Below, piece after piece: positions 32,896 through 36,176 of a stretch of DNA of 36,176 nt; the stretch's first letter is position 1; every line of letters starts with the position of its first letter. A program made the translations under genes and the position numbers. The stretch is from an actinobacterium LLX17 (GTDB taxonomy: Bacteria; Actinomycetota; Actinomycetes; Propionibacteriales; Nocardioidaceae), in NCBI GenBank assembly GCA_000471045.1, contig KI301992.1, forward strand, positions 1,512,481-1,548,656, written 5' to 3'. The notes below the pieces were generated by a model. The model was not told the DNA's origin and did no database searches. It worked only from the letters and a program-made list of their open reading frames with translations.

Positions 32896-34184
32896 GGCAC
32901 GTCTCCCTCGGTCCGACGTCGACCCACCAGACGCTTGAGGAACGTCGCAGGCCGGATCAGCAGGTTGCCCAGACGGTAGCTCTGCGAGCGGCGCACATCC
33001 GCCACCTCCCGGCGAGCGACCTCTGACTCCTGGCGCGCTGCCTCCAGCTCGCCGCGCAACCGGTCAAGGTCGCGGGTCATGTCCTCCCGGATGCGGACCT
33101 CGTTGACGTTGTGGCCCCAGTGGCGGTAGAAGCGTGCGCCGAACACCTGGGCACTCCGTGTCACGAGGTGATAGCTCGTCTCGAAGGGCTCGATCTCCCG
33201 ATCCGTCACCTGGCCCAGCAAGCGCGGCAGCGCGTGGTCGATCGAGTAGGTCTCGACGAACCGCTCGCGACGTTTCGCCTGGAAGTCGACGGCGGCGGAG
33301 AAGCCGGAGACCAGCTCGTCAACGATCTCCCCCGCCGCGAGGCACCGCCCCCCACGGCCGGAGAAGTTGCGGTGGGCCGCGTAGTCGATGCTCTCGTCAG
33401 TGAGGTAGCCGTAGCCACCGAAGTGGTCGTACACGAAGACCGGACGTCCGGCCACCAAGCAGTACTGGACCGTCTTGCCGATCGTCACCACGACGTCGAC
33501 GTCCCGCAGGGTCTCGGCCGTCACCAGCGCATACTCGTCGCGACCGGCTCCGAACCAGCGCACCTCGAGGCCCTCGGCGCGCAGCAGGTCGGTGGCCTCG
33601 AGCAGCTCGGGCGCGGCATGGTTGGAGACGATCAACACCTTTCGCGCAGCTCGGGGCTTCGGGGGGAGATACGGCGTCAGCGCGAACTCCACGGGCGCTG
33701 GGTTGGGGTAGATGGCGGTCGGCAGCTCCTGGGCGAAGTACGGCCGCAGGTCGTCACGCGTGGCGGTCGACATGAAGACGCTCACGGACGCGAGACGTTC
33801 CTCCAGCTGATGGATGTAGGGGTGCTCGTCGGGCGCGTACGGCAGCGGCGACATGTGGTGGAAGACGAAGCGAGGCAGCGACTGGTGCGGCGAGACAGCC
33901 AGGCGGTCGACCAACAGCTCGGGGATGACCTGGCTGTTGACCCAGACGTAGTCGAGGCCGTCCAGCATGTCGTCGGTCAAGCCTTCGTCGTCCACGACGA
34001 CGATGCCGCGCCCACGGAAGACTGAGGCAGCCGGCTCGTCGACGAAGGCCGCGTAGACCACGACGTCGGCACCCTCGCCGACCAAGTACGTCGCGAGGTC
34101 GAGCGTCACGATGGTCGACCCCATGTAGCCCTGGACGATCGAGTGGCACACCAGGAATCGTCGGCCGCCGAGGTCGTGCGTCAT
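32892..34184 (-). CDS. Glycosyltransferase-like protein with C-terminal coiled coil
   Basis: 430 aa. The fold looks GT-B-like: an N-terminal half with FLVCHSIVQGYMGSTIVTLDLA, and a C-terminal nucleotide-sugar-type half with VLIVSNHAAPELLEATDLL and VVVTIGKTVQYCLVAGRPVFVYDHFGGYG (in segments). There is no clear catalytic EX7E motif. Residues about 365-405 form a charged coiled coil (DLDRLRGELEAARQESEVAR) followed by a basic tail ending RLVGRRRTEGDVP. Such tails occur in surface-polysaccharide enzymes that dock on the membrane. I prefer ATG 34184, with AGGTG six bases upstream, over the GTG three codons earlier. No polysaccharide cluster is visible around it. Confidence 0.7.
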   Translation of the reverse strand: MTHDLGGRRFLVCHSIVQGYMGSTIVTLDLATYLVGEGADVVVYAAFVDEPAASVFRGRGIVVVDDEGLTDDMLDGLDYVWVNSQVIPELLVDRLAVSPHQSLPRFVFHHMSPLPYAPDEHPYIHQLEERLASVSVFMSTATRDDLRPYFAQELPTAIYPNPAPVEFALTPYLPPKPRAARKVLIVSNHAAPELLEATDLLRAEGLEVRWFGAGRDEYALVTAETLRDVDVVVTIGKTVQYCLVAGRPVFVYDHFGGYGYLTDESIDYAAHRNFSGRGGRCLAAGEIVDELVSGFSAAVDFQAKRRERFVETYSIDHALPRLLGQVTDREIEPFETSYHLVTRSAQVFGARFYRHWGHNVNEVRIREDMTRDLDRLRGELEAARQESEVARREVADVRRSQSYRLGNLLIRPATFLKRLVGRRRTEGDVP

Positions 34185-34202
34185 GGGCGACACCTTTGCA
34201 CA

Positions 34203-34838
34203 TCACCCCGACGCTTCGAGGGGGACCACCTGGGGCGCCTGGGGTGGCACGTCACGTGTCGTCAGCGTCAGGAACAGCTGCACCAGGGGGCCGATCAGCA
34301 CGGCGTAGAGCACCGTGCCGAGGCCGACCGTGCCGCCGAGCAGGAAGCCGATCACCAGGACCGTGACCTCGAGCCCGGTGCGGACGACGCGGATGCTGAG
34401 CCCCGTGCGAGTCACGATGCCGCTCCAGAGCCCGTCCCGCGGCCCCGTCCCCTGCCCGGCACCGATGTAGAGAGCGCCGGCGAGCGCGTTGCCGACGATG
34501 CCGACGACGAGGTAGGTGATCCGCACGTCCAGACGTTCCGGCGTCTCGACGAGCGCGAGGGTCGCATCGGCAGCCAGGCCGATCAGGATGACGTTCAGGA
34601 TCGTCCCGAGGCCCGGCCGCAGACGCAGCGGGATCCAGAAGAGCATGACGACGGCCCCGGTCGCGATGACCACCTGGCCGAACGTCAGCGGAACGTGGTG
34701 AGCAACGCCCTCGTGGAAGACATCCCACGGATCCAGTCCCAGGCCGGCCTCCACCAGCAGGGCCATCGTGGCCCCGTAGAGCCACAGGCCGCCGACCAGG
34801 CGCACGAGCCGCCAGGGCGTGAGCTTCAGGCGCGCCAC
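34203..34838 (-). CDS. YczE/YitT-like integral membrane protein
   Basis: 211 aa with about five or six hydrophobic segments. Sequence stretches LGLDPWDVFHEGVAHHV, GTILNVILIGLAADATLAL and GAGQGTGPRDGLWSGI are typical of the YczE family, which is often divergent from MocR-type regulators, as here. Function in the family is poorly known; small-molecule export is a guess. GTG 34838 has AGGAGG seven bases upstream, and the gene overlaps the end of the 46-residue gene by 13 bp. Confidence 0.85.
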   Translation of the reverse strand: MARLKLTPWRLVRLVGGLWLYGATMALLVEAGLGLDPWDVFHEGVAHHVPLTFGQVVIATGAVVMLFWIPLRLRPGLGTILNVILIGLAADATLALVETPERLDVRITYLVVGIVGNALAGALYIGAGQGTGPRDGLWSGIVTRTGLSIRVVRTGLEVTVLVIGFLLGGTVGLGTVLYAVLIGPLVQLFLTLTTRDVPPQAPQVVPLEASG

Positions 34839-34966
34839 GATGCCACCTCCTCGTGCCAGTGGCTGCGCGGCCCGGGACGGTCACCGTAGCCGTCGGTCAG
34901 CACGAGCCGCGCGAGCCGCCAGCCGAGGACGGCCAGCGCGCCGACGAGGAGCAGGAATCCGATCAT
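34826..34966 (-). CDS. Small membrane protein (46 aa)
   Basis: One N-terminal hydrophobic helix (IGFLLLVGALAVLGWRLARL), then the polar tail DGYGDRPGPRSHWHEEVA. Short proteins with a DGYG...PRSH tail are common in actinobacteria; function unknown. ATG 34966 has CATGCT six bases upstream, a possible -10. Its 3' end carries the Shine-Dalgarno of the YczE-like gene, so the two are coupled. Confidence 0.7.
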   Translation of the reverse strand: MIGFLLLVGALAVLGWRLARLVLTDGYGDRPGPRSHWHEEVASWRA

Positions 34967-34984
34967 GGGTCCAGCATGACCACA

Positions 34985-35026
34985 ATTGGCCTCGTGTGAA
35001 ATGGCCAATAGTGGGACAGTGGCCTC
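34985..35026. promoter_or_regulatory. Operator region between the MocR/PdxR regulator and the YczE operon
   Basis: ATTGGCC (34985-34991) and GGCCAAT (35003-35009) form a perfect 7-bp inverted repeat with an 11-bp spacer. A third TGGCC stands at 35020-35024, and the blocks GTGTGAAA and GTGGGACA repeat 17 bp apart. MocR-type regulators usually bind such combined direct/inverted repeats in the divergent gap, and both -10 candidates (CATGCT leftward, GACAGT rightward) flank it. Confidence 0.55.
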
Positions 35027-36176
35027 ATGACGATCTCCATCTCCGCTCGCCGGCTCGCCGAGCTGGTCGGTCCGCTCGACGGCATGGGCCCGGCGTACGC
35101 CGAGATCGGCGACCGTCTGCGACTCCTGGCGGTCGACGGCCGGGTGCCCGACGGAGCACGCCTGCCGAGCGAGCGCGAGCTGGCTGCGTCCCTGGGCGTC
35201 AGCCGGACCACCACGAGCCGGGTCTACGCCGACCTGCGCGACGCCGGCATGCTGGAGTCGCGCCGCGGGTCCGGCAGCGTCGTGCGCGTGCCGCTGGCCG
35301 CCTCGAGCGCGAGCAGCCTCATCGTCACGCCGGACGACGCCGACACCATCGCCCTCACCTACTCCGCCCCCATCGGCCCTCCGGGCATGGGTCGGGCCTT
35401 CGAGCGAGCGGCCGAGCGCCTGCCCGGCCTGCTCGCCACCACCGGGTACCTCCCGGACGGTCTGCCGGTGCTGCGGGAGCTGATCGCCCAGCACTACATC
35501 GATCGTGGCCTGCCGACCGATCCCGGCCAGATCATCGTCACCAGTGGGGCGATGGGCGCCATCTCGCTGCTCGCCCGCACCCTGCTCATCCCCGGTGACC
35601 GCGTGGTCGTCGAGGGCTCCGGGTACCCGCACGCGCACGACTCGTTGGTCGCTGCCGGTGGACGCCTGACGGCACTTCCCCTGGGGTCCACGCCATGGGA
35701 CCCCGCCGCGCTCGAGTCCGCGCTGCGCGCCGCGCCCCACCGCGTGGCCTATCTGACGCCGGACTTCCACAACCCCACGGCCGCCGTCATGTCCGCCGAC
35801 GAGCGCCAGGCCTGGGCGCGTCAGCTGCGCCGTCACGGCGTGACCGCCCTGGTCGACGAGTCGCTGCGCGAGGTCAACCTCGACGGCGTCGAGATGCCCC
35901 CGAGCCTCGGCCACCACGACCCGGGCGCCGTGCTGATCGGCTCGTCGTCGAAGCCGTACTGGGGTGGCCTGCGGGTCGGGTGGATCCGTGCCCCCCGCTC
36001 GATGGTCATGGCCCTCGTGCAGGCCCGGATGATGGACGATCTCGGCAGCTCGGCCTTCGACCAGATGGTGCTGGCCGAGCTGTTGTCCGACGGTGGCCAG
36101 ACCGCTGCGGCCGGCCGGGCCCAGCTGCGGACCGGGCGTGACCACCTGCTGGCCGAGCTGGCGCGGCACGTGCCCG
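35027..36176 (+). CDS. MocR/PdxR-type regulator (GntR helix-turn-helix fused to aminotransferase), partial
   Basis: 383 residues are visible before the window ends. Residues about 20-88 are a GntR winged helix (LPSERELAASLGVSRTTTSR, then RRGSGSVV). The rest is a fold-type I aminotransferase domain with FHNPTAA, DESLREV and the PLP lysine Lys309 in SSSKPYWGGLRVGW. Such proteins sense PLP or an aldimine and control a divergent gene, here probably the YczE-like membrane operon (YczR-like). No PLP synthesis genes pdxS/T are next to it, so PdxR proper is less likely. ATG 35027 has GACAGT six bases before it. Confidence 0.88.
   Translation, partial: MTISISARRLAELVGPLDGMGPAYAEIGDRLRLLAVDGRVPDGARLPSERELAASLGVSRTTTSRVYADLRDAGMLESRRGSGSVVRVPLAASSASSLIVTPDDADTIALTYSAPIGPPGMGRAFERAAERLPGLLATTGYLPDGLPVLRELIAQHYIDRGLPTDPGQIIVTSGAMGAISLLARTLLIPGDRVVVEGSGYPHAHDSLVAAGGRLTALPLGSTPWDPAALESALRAAPHRVAYLTPDFHNPTAAVMSADERQAWARQLRRHGVTALVDESLREVNLDGVEMPPSLGHHDPGAVLIGSSSKPYWGGLRVGWIRAPRSMVMALVQARMMDDLGSSAFDQMVLAELLSDGGQTAAAGRAQLRTGRDHLLAELARHVP

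Noticed and set aside
1..36176. Long antisense frames opposite almost every gene (for example opposite parC, glyS and cimA)
   Set aside because: They are expected in GC-rich DNA, are Arg/Ala/Gly-rich without recognisable domains, and lack start signals.
1..36176. CRISPR arrays, prophage or insertion-sequence genes
   Set aside because: No regularly spaced repeats, transposase or integrase motifs were seen on either strand.

Overview
The window is very GC-rich, densely packed bacterial DNA. GTG starts are frequent, stop/start overlaps are common, and third codon positions are almost all G or C. Gene content points to an actinobacterium, most likely of the Nocardioidaceae (Aeromicrobium/Nocardioides-like): a DUF5998 protein, an LprG/P55-type lipoprotein-transporter pair, an actinobacterial topoisomerase IV A subunit, and a GNAT domain fused to the N-terminus of an NDP-forming acyl-CoA ligase. 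The genus is an inference. No rRNA, tRNA, CRISPR array, complete insertion sequence or phage gene was seen.

Layout. 1-4544 (minus): assimilatory nitrate block, nitrate transporter narK, molybdopterin nitrate reductase and an FAD oxidoreductase cut by the window edge, all translationally coupled. 4687-9847 (minus): thymidine kinase, a phosphodiesterase-type phosphatase, a DUF5998 protein and the GNAT/acyl-CoA ligase. 9970-15443 (plus): topoisomerase IV subunit A, LprG-like lipoprotein with its MFS partner, beta-carbonic anhydrase. 15461-18667 (minus): tRNA-dihydrouridine synthase, a lipoprotein, glycyl-tRNA synthetase. 18848-21861 (plus): zinc uptake operon znuA-znuC-znuB-zur behind a Zur-box-like sequence. 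21851-23592: a conserved actinobacterial gene (often labelled 3-methyladenine DNA glycosylase) whose 3' end has been swapped by an 860-bp insertion; its old 3' end lies downstream. 23597-25629: an ElaA-like acetyltransferase and two tandem paralogous membrane-anchored proteins of unknown function. 25636-31903 (mostly minus): branched-chain amino-acid genes cimA, ilvE and leuB, plus aspartate ammonia-lyase and a frameshifted conserved gene. 31904-32331: a non-coding/leader region rich in RNA structure. 32332-34184: an O-methyltransferase and, convergent to it, a glycosyltransferase-like protein. 34203-36176: a divergent MocR/PdxR-type regulator with a YczE-like membrane protein and a 46-residue membrane peptide.

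How the genes fit together. CimA, LeuB and IlvE belong to the citramalate route to isoleucine and to leucine synthesis. cimA is preceded by a clear attenuator: a leaderless 14-codon peptide with three consecutive Ile codons, then a hairpin followed by a U tract. A second, more elaborate leader precedes leuB. It has a peptide containing Leu-Val-Val-Ile, a 10-bp hairpin across its stop codon, and a long stem that buries the Shine-Dalgarno sequence of a 34-codon microgene.

The most unusual items are (i) the 860-bp insertion flanked by 12-bp direct repeats, which gives its host gene a foreign tail and carries one unknown 144-aa gene; (ii) the structured leader between leuB and the O-methyltransferase; (iii) a recurring NANNNT-6 nt-start codon arrangement in front of most first genes, indicating widespread leaderless transcription; and (iv) a palindromic AGTCTAGACT -10 element shared by two opposite promoters.
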